Under the pieces are notes generated by a model. The model was not told where the DNA came from. It ran no database searches and saw nothing but the letters and a program-made list of their open reading frames with translations. A stretch of 64,000 bases of DNA from Chenopodium formosanum. Its lineage: Eukaryota > Streptophyta > Magnoliopsida > Caryophyllales > Amaranthaceae. Location: the NCBI GenBank assembly GCA_024500155.1, contig CM044857.1, positions 44,535,001-44,599,000 of the forward strand. Direction: 5' to 3'. Positions 54,859 to 64,000 of this stretch are shown piece by piece (within the stretch, counting starts at the first letter, position 1; every line of letters begins with the position of its first letter). The translations under genes and the position numbers were made by a program.

Positions 54859-56336
54859 GGTCTGCTGGAAGTTTTTGAACAGCTTGTACCAATGGCTGAG
54901 AAGAGATATTGTGTGAGACACATATGGGCTAATTTCAAGCTCCAATTTACTGGTTCAACCTTCAAGGAGCTCTTCTGGAATGCAGCTAGGGCCACTACTC
55001 TGGTAAGTGTTGTGTTTTGGTTCTGTAATTGGTGCTCTTTGTTGGTGGTTTGTTGTCTGCTGGTTTGGTTTATATGCACATGTTCTAAGTTTGTGTTTTA
55101 TTTTTCCTTTTTGTCATGGTAGTTTGATTTTGAGGTAGCCATGGAGTCCATAAGATGTCTATCAGAAGATGCCTATGAATACTTAGCAAATATACCAACA
55201 CAACATTGGAGTAGGCATGCATTTTCTGATTTTTGCAAGTCAAACATGATATTGAACAATGTTTGTGAAACATTTAATGCTGTGATCAAGGATGCTAGGG
55301 ATAAACCCATTCTCACTCAAATGGAGTGAATGAGGAAATATATGATGAAGAGGAATAGTGAGAAATGGGAGAGAATTCAGAAAATGGAAGGGAAGAATAC
55401 TCCTTATGTGACTAAGGTGTTTGAGAGAATGGAAAAGGTTGCTAGATATTGCATAGTCCAACTATCTAGAGGGGACAACTATGAGGTTGAGTTGAATGGG
55501 GATAAAGTGGTGGTTGACCTACATCAAAGAACATGCTCTTGTTATCATTGGCAGTTGACTGGAATTCCTTGTGTATATGCTTTTGGATGTATTCTAGACA
55601 AAAGGACAAATCCAGATGACTATGTTGATGCATATTATAGTAGGGCAACCTACATTCTTTCCTATCAAGATGCTATAAAGCCTATGCCAGGCCCAAAGCA
55701 TTGGGAGAAAATTGACATGAAACAACCACTCCCTCCTCCAGTTAGGGTTATGCCAGGGAGGCCTAAATCTAAGAAGAGGAAGCTGGAAAAGGGAGAAAAG
55801 GGAGAGGGAGCAGGACAAAGCAAAGATACTCAACCTAAGGCCCCTAAGATCCAGAAAAGATGCAAGAACTGTGGCCAACTTAGCCATTATGCCAAGACTT
55901 GTGGTAATGCACCTAGCACTGAACCACCACCACCACCAACAACAACATCAACATCAACATCTGAGCCTAAAAAGGGTGGCAAGCCTGTCCTTAATACCCC
56001 TTGGTTGCAAGAGCATAGGAGAAAAAAGGCAGAAAGGGCTGCAAGAAATGTAAGTACTCTGTGTCTATTGCTTTGAATTTACTGACCCGTCAATCTTCCT
56101 AATTAAGTTAAATTTATTTATTTATTTATTTTTGTTTTTTAAATGGAACAACACAGACTGCAGAAGGTGCTGGGCCATGGAGCATTGCCAACAAGTCCTT
56201 CCCACAAGAAAACCAGAAACAACACCAACCTATCAGCTCCCAGCATACTACTTGCACACAACAGTCCCAAGCCTCTACAACAACTGCAGCAGTCCCTTCC
56301 AAGAAGCAAGCAAAGGGCAAAATGAAAGCAGCCTAA

Positions 56337-56620
56337 CTTGTTTATTGTATTGATTATGTAGAACAATTAGCTTTTGTTTTAGTGAATTCTGAACTATAAG
56401 TTTGAACCTCTGTCTGTAATCATTAACTACTACATATTATCTTGTTTTTGTAAACAATGCAAGACTTAACTTTGCAATGGTATGACCATATGTTGTGAAA
56501 CTTGGAAAGAATGTTTGTTATCTCAGAATCCAAGCTTTTTTCATTCATAATTGAAGTTGTTATAAGTTTAAAATGCCCACTTCATTTGAGCAGACATACA
56601 TAACACTTACAACTACTAAT
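56337..56620. other. Intergenic gap between convergent MULE genes
   Basis: 284 bp of AT-rich 3' sequence between the transposase stop and the GRF gene stop, presumably holding both polyadenylation regions. No clear single signal. Confidence 0.5.
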
Positions 56621-57091
56621 CTACACTTTTTTAAGCAGAACTATAGCTCCTAGAATCATCAACAGAAAACATAACACAACACCCACAACAATAGTCCCAC
56701 ACCCAGAACTGTTCTGTTGCCCTTCCCTTGAGTATTTCTTCCTCTCAACATTCAAAGCTTCGCACTTCACTTTGAGATTGTCATTCTCACTCAACAAGCA
56801 CCTTCTCTGGCCAGTAAGGTCTTCTATTTATCTTTGCATTGAGTTCATCTCACCCTTCATCAGTTTTTTGTCCAAGAGTAGTTGATTAATCACTTCCTTT
56901 TGCCAATCACTCCCATCTTCATCCACCCACTCAAAACACTTGCAATCCCTTGTTTCTGTGTTAGGATCATAAAACTTGCAGGCCAAGAACTTTCTTCCAA
57001 GGTTCTCCCTAGTCCATGAGGTCAACCTTGCCATGGGAATGCCACAATTACATTTCTTGTATTTGGAGGGTGAACTCCTAATTAAAGACAT
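56621..57091 (-). pseudogene. GRF zinc-finger, single-membrane-span protein gene in the MULE (one premature stop)
   Basis: Minus frame of 157 codons from ATG 57091 (MSLIRSSPSKYKK) to TAG 56623-56621, with one internal TAA at 56830-56828 (codon 88). Residues about 13-55 form a GRF zinc finger (KKCNCGIPMARLTSW, ENLGRKFLACKFY, CKCFEWVDED), a nucleic-acid-binding fold. A coiled-coil-prone helix follows (RRCLLSENDNLKVKCEALN), then a C-terminal hydrophobic span GTIVVGVVLCFLLMILGAIV and LLKKV: a tail-anchor layout. A 5' UTR intron (57379-57098, AG/GTATGG to TTTGCAG/GA) fits. The protein type is common in plants with no role known to me. Placed like mudrB, it may be an accessory gene. Confidence 0.82.
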
Positions 57092-57097
57092 ACTTTC

Positions 57098-57379
57098 CTG
57101 CAAATCAACCAAATTAATGAATAATTACATTACCAAACAAATTAATTCACACCCTACGGTGTCAATTTCACGATTAACACAACCAAGCAAAAAACCCCAA
57201 TTACAATTTCACCAACAAACCCTAAATTTTCAATACTTCAATTAACTACAAATTAGCCCAATTTCAATTCGATTTACCAAACACAACATTATTAAACACT
57301 ACATCTAATCTAATCACAGCGTTAATTTAAGATTATAAGATTAATTTGCAAAATTCTTCAAATTGAACATCAACCATAC
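57098..57379 (-). other. Probable 5' UTR intron of the GRF gene
   Basis: On minus the donor AAAAAGG/GTATGG-type site lies at 57380/57379 and the acceptor GATTTGCAG at 57098, seven bases before the ATG. AT-rich between. Confidence 0.6.
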
Positions 57380-57589
57380 CTTTTTCTCCCTTGATATTTC
57401 TTCGCAAATTCACTCACCAAATTCCAATTACCTTGCTCAATGAAATCCCTTTAAGATTATTTCAATCAATTTGTATTTTTTAAGGGGCAATTATTCTACT
57501 GAAGATTGAGCAACGAACATATTAAGAGCAAAAGATTGAGGAAGAGAAATTAAAAAAGGAGATGCATAACTAGCCGTTGGTGTGGACCC

Positions 57590-57730
57590 CACGGACAGAA
57601 ACAGTAACGGGGTTAGTCACTGGTAGTTATTTCTACGGTTAGGGAATTATGGTGGTAGTAATATAAAATATTTTTTTAAATGGGTAGTAAATGTGATACA
57701 TGGTGCTTTTACTAGAAGTAAATGTCAATT
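57590..57730 (-). repeat. Right TIR of the Mutator-like element
   Basis: Inverted partner of 49629-50240 without the Helitron. It likely carries the promoter for the GRF gene, as MuDR TIRs do for both genes. Confidence 0.88.
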
Positions 57731-57734
57731 TTTC

Positions 57735-57788
57735 CTTTTTTTTTTTTGAAAAAAAAAATATAACTACTATCTTAAAAAACTACCCTTA

Positions 57789-57831
<43 letters not shown>

Positions 57832-58266
57832 TCCATCTTTTTTTTTTCAATATTTTTCAAGGAAAATCAAATTTTATTATTTAACCTACATGACATCATC
57901 AACATATTTTTTTATATTATATTTTATCAACAATTCTTAAACCTACTAATATTTTTTTAAAAAATAATTACAGCGATTATATTGTGGAAAAAAAGAATCG
58001 AGCTTGGTAGACTACTTATATTGCACATGCACGCATTGTGTGCGTCTCTTAGCTTGTGGTAAATAAAGTGAATAGTAGTCATTTCACGTAGGCTATTCCA
58101 ATTCAAGTTGTACTCTTTGCTGGATGCATGTGATGTAATGTGGCTAACAGAGTGTTATGAAGTTATGAAAATTTACGAGTCATGAAATGTGTACTTGACT
58201 ACTTGTACTTCGTATATTGGAGTTGACGGTGATTATATTATTTTGTTGGTGTTATCGTTAAATTTA
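57735..58266. other. Spacer with a long poly-A run
   Basis: Holds an A homopolymer of about 37 at 57793-57829 and AT-rich sequence. No gene. Confidence 0.6.
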
Positions 58267-58767
58267 GGAAAATTTTTAAATTACGACTAAAAAATTTATC
58301 CATTTTTAAAATAGCCACCCGTTTAAATTTTTATTTTATTTTACCACCCTTTAAAGTAAAAAACTACTGAAATTACCACTCATTTTAAAATTCCGGTGGA
58401 ATTCTGTTATGAGGACCCACCCAACGGCTAGTAACAACTATTTCTAAACATTACAATCAACCCTGTCTTCACTCCACCTCCCCCTTAAACCAGTTTATAG
58501 AGTACAAGACAACCTAAAACCAAAAGAAAACAACTAAAAAAACCAAGAGCTTACTGTCTGAATTGCCACTACTACTGATCATCTTCTTCCTGTCACCACT
58601 AAAAGTCGTTGGGTGGGGCTCACATAAGAAAAATCCACCGGAATTTTGAAATGGGTGGTAATCTGAGTATTTTTTTAATTTAAGGGGTGGTAAAATAAAA
58701 TAAAAAATTAAACGGGTGGTTATTTTGAAAATTGATACATTTTTAGGTGGTAATTTTAAAATTTTCC
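58267..58767. mobile_element. Mutator-type MITE (501 bp) with a perfect 9-bp TSD
   Basis: TSD TTAAATTTA at 58258-58266 and 58768-58776. Ends GGAAAATTTTTAAATTACGA and (minus) GGAAAATTTTAAAATTACCA; TIRs of about 150 bp also share GCCACCCGTTTAA, AATTCCGGTGGA and ACCCAACG words. The interior is non-coding. Confidence 0.9.
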
Positions 58768-58799
58768 TTAAATTTATTACCCACTTACATATTATCCCT

Positions 58800-59368
58800 A
58801 GGGGACAACGGCTGAGCAAAACTACCTGAAAAATCGAAAACCCGATTCGTACCGTTCTAAAAAATTAGGGTACCCGATCCGATAACCATAACGGTTCGGG
58901 TACCCGTTCCGATAATTTGTTATCGGGTGTGGTTATTGGGTATCATTTTAAAATTAACGATTAGCCGATCCGATTCGATAAGCATTTTTTTTTTTTGTTT
59001 TTTTCTCTACTTAAATCTATTTTTTAAAATCTAAACTTTTACTTTATTTCATAATCACTTTATAATATCAATGATTGATAATATTATTAATAATATTATT
59101 AATAATTTGGTCAAGAATATGTGATATTATTGTTAATTATTGTTAAATAATATCATAATAACTACATTATTAAGTTTAATTATCATTATTGGATATCTTA
59201 TTGGTACCCGATAACCGATCCGAAAATTTGGTTACCCGAAGTCTGGGTACCTGAACTTATCAGTTCGGTTTATGGATATCACATTTAGTGATTTTTGTTA
59301 TTGGGTACCCGAACCGTTAACCGTTAGTGCTAACGGTACGGGTACCCGTCCCATGCTCACTCGTACTA
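58800..59368. repeat. hAT-like repeat segment with GGGTACCCG words
   Basis: GGGTACCCGATCCGATAACC-type words at 58870-58930 and inverted relatives at 59200-59350 flank an AT-rich core (59000-59190). The symmetry suggests a non-autonomous hAT-like element, but ends and target duplications are unclear. Confidence 0.45.
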
Positions 59369-60692
59369 CGGGTGTCCATAATTTGGATTAAAACCAAAAT
59401 TCAATTCAATCCAAATCGAATTTTTAATTCGGATCGGATCCAAACTTTAAATCGGATCGGATTGAGATTTTTTGAAAATTTGGATTTTCGGATCGGATTG
59501 ACCCTAAGAATTGTAAAATTAAGCTTATATAAATATGAATTTCTTTGTTTTTTGAAGTTCAGCTCAAATACTTACTACTCCATACTACATAAAATAAATT
59601 AGGGAGACTTTGTATTAATTAATGACTTGATGTTGAAATCATATCATATCATATAACCAATATATAAATCTGAACTTTTAGACAGACCACGAGACAGTGA
59701 CACTTGGCGTTCCAACTTTTCGCCAAGTGTCGCGCCACGTTGGTAACAAATAATGATTATTTTGACATGTAGGATTCTAATAATTATCCTAAAATATTTA
59801 GATAGATTTTGTAGGATATAAAAGTAGCTTAGAATTTTATTTTCAATCAAATTTGGATAGAATTTAGGATAAAAATGTTTGTTTAGAGTTTTATTTTTTT
59901 GTGAAATACAAATTTCATATATACAAATTAAATTATAATTTTATTCAAAAAAAAATAATAGATTAGTAAGTTCAATAATGAATTAATTATAATATAAATT
60001 TATTTTTTAGTTCAAAACGGACAACATCTCTTATAACATATCCTAATGGATTTTAGACCTGTCAATCGGGTCGGGTCACGGGTCTTTTGAGTTGGTCACT
60101 TCAGGTCACGGGTAAAGAAATATACAACCCTAACCCAAAGTTTTGGGTTCGGATCAATTCAACGGGTTTAGAATTTTTTTATTTAATTTATTTTTAGCTA
60201 ATTTTTAAAAATTTATAATATTTGAAGCTTATTTTGATATTATTTTTATTTAAGTTTTTAATATAACATTTTTACCAATATTATTTGTCATTACATGCCT
60301 ACTACATAATTTAAATCTTCATAAAAGCAAATCGATTCCTAACTAATTTTGTATCTATGATATTTTTAAAATTTGAGATATATGTAGTTAATAAAAAGTT
60401 TATCTTAAAATTCAATAAACAACTCGGACATCGCACGAGCATAAAACTAGTATTTGTTTTAATCATGATTTTGAAGACTTGTATTTATATTGAAGCTTTA
60501 TTTTTATAATCGTATTAGGCGCTAAAAATAATGTATAATAATTCAGATTTTGGATCGGATCCAAATAACCGAATTTTAATTCGGATTGGATTGGGAGATA
60601 AATTCGGATCGGATCGAATTGGAAAATTGAAAACCAAATTATATTTCTGATTGGATAAATCCAAACCGAAAACCGAACGGACACCCCTAATT
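59369..60692. mobile_element. hAT-like non-autonomous element with GGGTGTCC termini
   Basis: Left end GGGTGTCCATAATTTGGATT, right end on minus GGGGTGTCCGTTCGGTTTTC then GGTTTGGATT. Both are followed inward by inverted GGATCGGATCC and AATTCGGATCGGATC words (59430-59500 and 60550-60620). No transposase. An 8-bp duplication could not be confirmed. 60055-60175 contains GGGTCGGGTCACGGG words, possibly another nested repeat. Confidence 0.5.
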
Positions 60693-61840
60693 ACCCCATG
60701 TACCGGTAGGTGAGCATTTGTTTTATAGAAGCTCACATCACGTGTTCAAAAAAAAAAAGCTTTGACAAGAAGCCTTAAGAAAGAAAAACACACACAAAAA
60801 CTAAAAGGACGAACAAAAAATTGTCGATGACGAGCGTGAACAGCCAACCAGTGGCCCGGGGCAACCCACTAACGAGGAACCTAGCGAAGCTTGCCGACAA
60901 AGAACCGCAAGAGAGAAAGTCGAATATCCTGAAGCAACCAGAGACAAGAAATATCGTCTTCTTATCTACTCCAACATTTCAGCTCACACCATTAATTAAT
61001 TGGAATAATTTCATTCAACATATGGATTCCAGCATAGGGATATGATTTAAAGAATAATTTATTTCAATTAGATGCAAAATTTTATTTTAAGATAAATTTG
61101 ATTTCGAGATAATTTGAATTCAATAAGATGCAAAATTAAACCATTTTAGTTTTTTTTTAATTTTTTTTTAATTTTATTATTATTATTATGATTTCAATTC
61201 AGTACACATCTCATGATTCTTATAGTACTGTCAAAACAGTTTGATAACTCGGTATCGATTTGGATGAAATAGTTTTGATTTGAAACTGGTTCAATTGATC
61301 GGAATGTTGATTTTGGTTTGATTCAGTGTCGAGTTTTTTTTTATATGATTTTAATTTGTTTCGGATAGTATTCGGTTTGAGTTATAGTCGGGTTAGTTTG
61401 AAACGGGTCGGTTGTGGGTTCGAATGGGTTCGGGTTTGGGTTCTTGTTATTTTGGATCATAAACAATTCAAATTATAATCGATTTGTTTAAAATGGGTCG
61501 AATTGGGTTCAGGTTTACCCAAGTTAATGTGGGTTCGTGTTTAAATCGGTTTGGACTGTAAACTGTACGGTTTAGGTAAAAATTTGGTTGGTTTGTGAAT
61601 GAGTTACCTTATTTTTTTTTAAAACCATATTCTCCAATCTTCCACCAACGGCACCACCATAGCCACCATCTAGTCCACCACCATCACATTCACCACCACG
61701 CGAAACCCATCACAACCACCATCCTCTCTTTTCGTTCGGCCGATCAAACCCACAAAAGCCTTCCTCTTTGTCCTCCTCTTCCCGTCATCCTCCTCCTCCT
61801 CTTCGATTTCTGTAATATGTGTGCCTCGTATGCTCCATGC
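60693..61840. other. Spacer with GGGTTCGGGTTTGGG-type words
   Basis: 61230-61600 has repeats such as CGGGTTAGTTTG and GGGTTCGGGTTTGGGTTC, similar to degenerate hAT-like segments. 61630-61810 is a CACCA/TCCTCC-rich low-complexity stretch. No gene is supported. Confidence 0.4.
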
Positions 61841-61849
61841 TGATATATG

Positions 61850-62690
61850 TTTTGGTATTATGGTGTTTGGAGCTTTAAGCAAAGAAGCATGACAAGGGCT
61901 GACTTCAAATGAGCATATCTCAAGATCTAGAAGTGATATTGAGATGATTCAAGTTGGAGGTGATAGCTCGTTTCAAGAGCTTTCCAACGATTGGTCATAA
62001 GCTCGATTTGGTTAAGAATCGAGGGAGTTATGACTGTTTTAAGAAGTGTTGTCCGCGCAGTGCGGGAGTTTGACCGAACCTTGGTTCGGTCGAACCTTGT
62101 TCTGGGGCAGAACTGATGCTATTTTGATTTCTAGAGTAGGTTCGGTCGAACCTAAGAAGAGGTTTGACCAAACCACCCCATGTTCGACCGAACTCTGGGT
62201 AGGTTCGGTCAAACCATCGAGCCCCTGTTCCCGCGCTTCGATTTCTTTTTGCTCGGAATGTAATCTTAACTGTTGATCTTCTTGCACTATATATACTCTT
62301 GTTTTGTCTTTGTAGAAAAAGAGAGAGAAACACAAGTGAAGACATAGACCTAAAATTTGCTCATCAAGAACACCATCTTTCTCCATTGTATTTCTTCCTC
62401 CATTGAAGAGTAATACAAGTTCCAATCTCCCCAAAAGTGGATGTAGCTCATTTTGAGTGAACCACTATAAATCTTGTGTGTTTTTATTTTGTTCATTTTT
62501 AATTGCTTTCTCATTTAGCTTTGCATTGTTCTTCAATCAAATTCGAATTCCCAAAAGGGTCCTATTTCATAACAATTTCCATATCCACATTCTCATCCAA
62601 ATAATTCCTCGTCTTTTATGTTTGTATTCTTTATTTATGTATTGAAAAAAACAAAACTTCTACCGACTCCATCAAGAATCAGTCTTTCAC
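61850..62690 (+). repeat. LTR-like promoter segment of a second family (LTR-B)
   Basis: Carries a block at 61967-62037 (AAGAGCTTTCCAACGATTGG, then ATAAGCTCGATTTGG and GAGGGAGTTATGACTG) that is clearly related to a block in LTR-A. A palindrome cluster, a TATA box (TATATATA, 62288-62295) and a leader with AGAGAGAAACACAAG follow. LTR ends and TSD are not identified, so LTR identity is inferred from this similarity. Confidence 0.4.
62069..62215 (+). promoter_or_regulatory. Cluster of GGTTCGGTCGAACC palindromes upstream of a TATA box
   Basis: Six related sites: TTTGACCGAACC (62069-62080), GGTTCGGTCGAACC (62083-62096 and 62139-62152), GGTTTGACCAAACC (62161-62174), GTTCGACCGAAC (62182-62193) and GGTTCGGTCAAACC (62202-62215). 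They end about 75 bp before the TATA box. A binding-site array is inferred. Confidence 0.5.
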
Positions 62691-64000
62691 TCTTTCTTAA
62701 TCGTCAAAACTCAAAACCTATACTACTAAACGTCTAAATCCATAATTATTTTTCTGGGATTTCATGATTTTGAAATAAAAGGGTAAGTTTTCTTTATTAA
62801 TCAATGATTATGTCTTTGAAATTCATGCACTTTTTCATAATTTCTGTATCAGTTTGATGTTAATATTGTTGTTTGCGCATAACCCAGTTAAGAGTTTATC
62901 AAAAAGCTTCAGGACTATCCATTAGTTGGTTACTTTATCGTCTTTATGATCTTTGTTTATTGTTTTATGTTTGAAATATCTGGGATTTTGATTTCGTGGT
63001 TTAATTGTATGATATGGAAAATGGTAACTGCAAACTAGTCTTATTTGTACGGTATTGTTCTGGTAAATAGTTACAATGAGAAGAATTAGTTGCTATTCTA
63101 AAAAATAGTCTTATTTGTACGGTATTGCTCTTGTAAATAATCAAATTAAGCTGTTCTAAGAACTTTGTACTTGTTTAGGGTGTTCAAAAAATCTCTATTA
63201 TGCAATGCAATTAGGGCTCAACTTTGAATCTACAGTATATAGGAATGTTTAGATGTGCTTTACACTTCCTCATTCGTTTTCTTTGAATATAAGGTAAAAG
63301 GAAAAAATGTTAGAAGTTAGAAAGGGGTTTTGTTTTATTGAAGGAAAATTGTTGATGCAAAGCTGTGCCTACCCTGGTACACATTAGGTTATCATGATGA
63401 TAGTAATCTTGCACTGTTCGGTCCATGTTTGGCAATCTTGTAGATTACGAATATAGGGTTAAATTATGACAACTTGATAAGGCCATTTTAAGATTATGTA
63501 TACAAGGATATCATAGATTATCTATAGACCCATTTAGCAAGTGCTATACTTTTTATTGGGCTGACATTGCCTTTTTTTTCTTTTTTTTTTTTGCTATTTT
63601 CTTAGCTTTTAGTCCACTTGAAAAATTTATGACATATCTTTTTATCCTAATTAGAGTAATCCAATAGATGAGTTAGATGCCCTCAATTCAAGGATATAAT
63701 TGGGGCATGTGCCAAGCTAGGTTAAATACATCGGTTTCAACTTTCAAGTAATAACAATGCTTTCTACGGCCAAAATGGTACAATGTGTAATGTTTAGGAT
63801 TTCTGTATGGAACTATTTTCATAGTACAACTGGGCAACACTTACTCAGTTTTTACAGTTGTTCATTTGCTCTTTATGGATACGTAGTGGCCAACAAAATT
63901 AGCTAGCTGCAATCTGATAGATTATATAGTTTCCCATTCAAATGGCAATAGATGTAAGGGCAAAAGTTCCACAAGTTTTATGTGTTTTGTTTGCTCATTT
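62691..64000. other. Right end, nothing recognised
   Basis: T-rich, AT-rich sequence with a repeated word at about 63038-63135 (TCTTATTTGTACGGTATTG twice). It could be intron or intergenic DNA. No gene or element is supported. Confidence 0.4.

Larger units (their letters stand above)
50843..56336 (+). pseudogene. MURA-like transposase gene of the MULE, four coding exons, inactivated
   Basis: Coding exon 1 is 50843-54762, interrupted by the solo LTR at 50986-52854. Introns are 54763-54858, 55003-55122 and 56050-56156, all GT-AG and phase 0; stop TAA 56334-56336. Domains: basic/acidic N-terminus; CNCEWNSKRSNLPLC-type region; AWQIKVLRLKH; MULE DDE core with first Asp in IGLDGCHLKGSY (54556); SWIM-like CSCYHWQLTGIPCVYA; CCHC knuckle CKNCGQLSHYAKTC. 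Lesions: TAG at 53404-53406, TGA at 55327-55329 (in MEWMRKY-type context), the usual second catalytic SDRQK reads SNRQK (54751), and the SWIM His is Tyr (55576). It would normally cut and reinsert the element in the nucleus. Confidence 0.88.
49629..57730 (+). mobile_element. Large Mutator-like element with transposase and a convergent GRF zinc-finger gene
   Basis: TIRs of about 145 bp: left from TTGACATTTACTACCAGCAA (49631) to about 50240, with a Helitron inside; right from about 57590 to 57728 (minus TTGACATTTACTTCTAGTAA). They share CACCATGTAT, ACTACCCATTTAAAAAAATA and CCACCATAATTCCCTAAC. Without the two later insertions (472 bp, and 1,874 bp with its TSD) it is about 5.75 kb. It encodes a MURA-like transposase (plus) and a GRF/transmembrane protein (minus) that converge, the layout of maize MuDR. 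The 9-bp TSD cannot be read because both ends lie in poly-A/T. Confidence 0.9.

Noticed and set aside
58514..58819. 101-codon minus frame
   Set aside because: Lies across the right TIR of a Mutator MITE and its flank; no domain.
60821..61045. 74-codon plus frame after an A/C-rich leader
   Set aside because: No domain, ordinary composition for chance, no splice partners.
62028..62434. Overlapping minus frames rich in RTYPEFGRTWGG-like repeats
   Set aside because: Translation of the GGTTCGGTCGAACC palindrome cluster and leader.

Overview
This window is plant nuclear DNA: AT-rich, full of nested transposable elements, with plant-type solo LTRs, Stowaway/mariner and Mutator elements, Helitrons, a SIRE-like copia element and one fragmented F-box/FBD host gene. 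A dicot is likely; I cannot name the species. I see no RNA gene and no clearly intact host gene.

Layout. 1-1.8 kb: the 5' part of a non-LTR reverse-transcriptase ORF on the minus strand, then large trinucleotide microsatellites. 1.86-8.2 kb: a decayed, 3'-truncated Ty3/gypsy element (minus, Tat-like) with a 1.85-kb solo LTR of an unrelated family (here called LTR-A) inside pol. 8.4-13.6 kb: Helitron-like elements and AT-rich spacer. 14.2-24.5 kb: a young SIRE-like Ty1/copia element with almost identical 1.32-kb LTRs, a perfect 5-bp target duplication (TSD), PBS, PPT, gag, pol with one nonsense codon, and a third env-position ORF with its own TATA-like leader. 24.5-32.8 kb: a poly(A)-tailed retroposon, a Mutator-type MITE nested in the terminal inverted repeat (TIR) of another, small foldback repeats and an RNase H remnant.

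32.8-43.4 kb: an F-box/LRR/FBD gene on the minus strand. Its four exons join in phase across an 8.8-kb intron that holds a Stowaway MITE, a Mutator MITE and a second LTR-A solo LTR. It has one premature stop. 44.66-49.49 kb: a complete 4.83-kb mariner-like element with Stowaway-type TIRs and TA target sites. It has a broken transposase on the minus strand and an open Cys/Gly-rich passenger gene on the plus strand.

49.63-57.73 kb: a large Mutator-like element (MULE) with a multi-exon MURA-type transposase (plus) and a convergent GRF zinc-finger, single-membrane-span gene (minus). It has been hit twice: a Helitron sits in its left TIR, and the untouched right TIR gives the exact empty site; a third LTR-A solo LTR with a 5-bp TSD splits the first coding exon. 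58-64 kb: another Mutator MITE with a 9-bp TSD, hAT-like repeat segments and an LTR-like promoter region with a cluster of GGTTCGGTCGAACC palindromes.

Most interesting: (1) two DNA transposons, a MULE and a mariner, each with a second, convergently arranged gene; (2) LTR promoters with clusters of short inverted motifs just upstream of the TATA box, plus a block shared between otherwise different LTRs; (3) the copia element's env-position gene with a putative internal promoter and a heat-shock-element-like site in its LTR.
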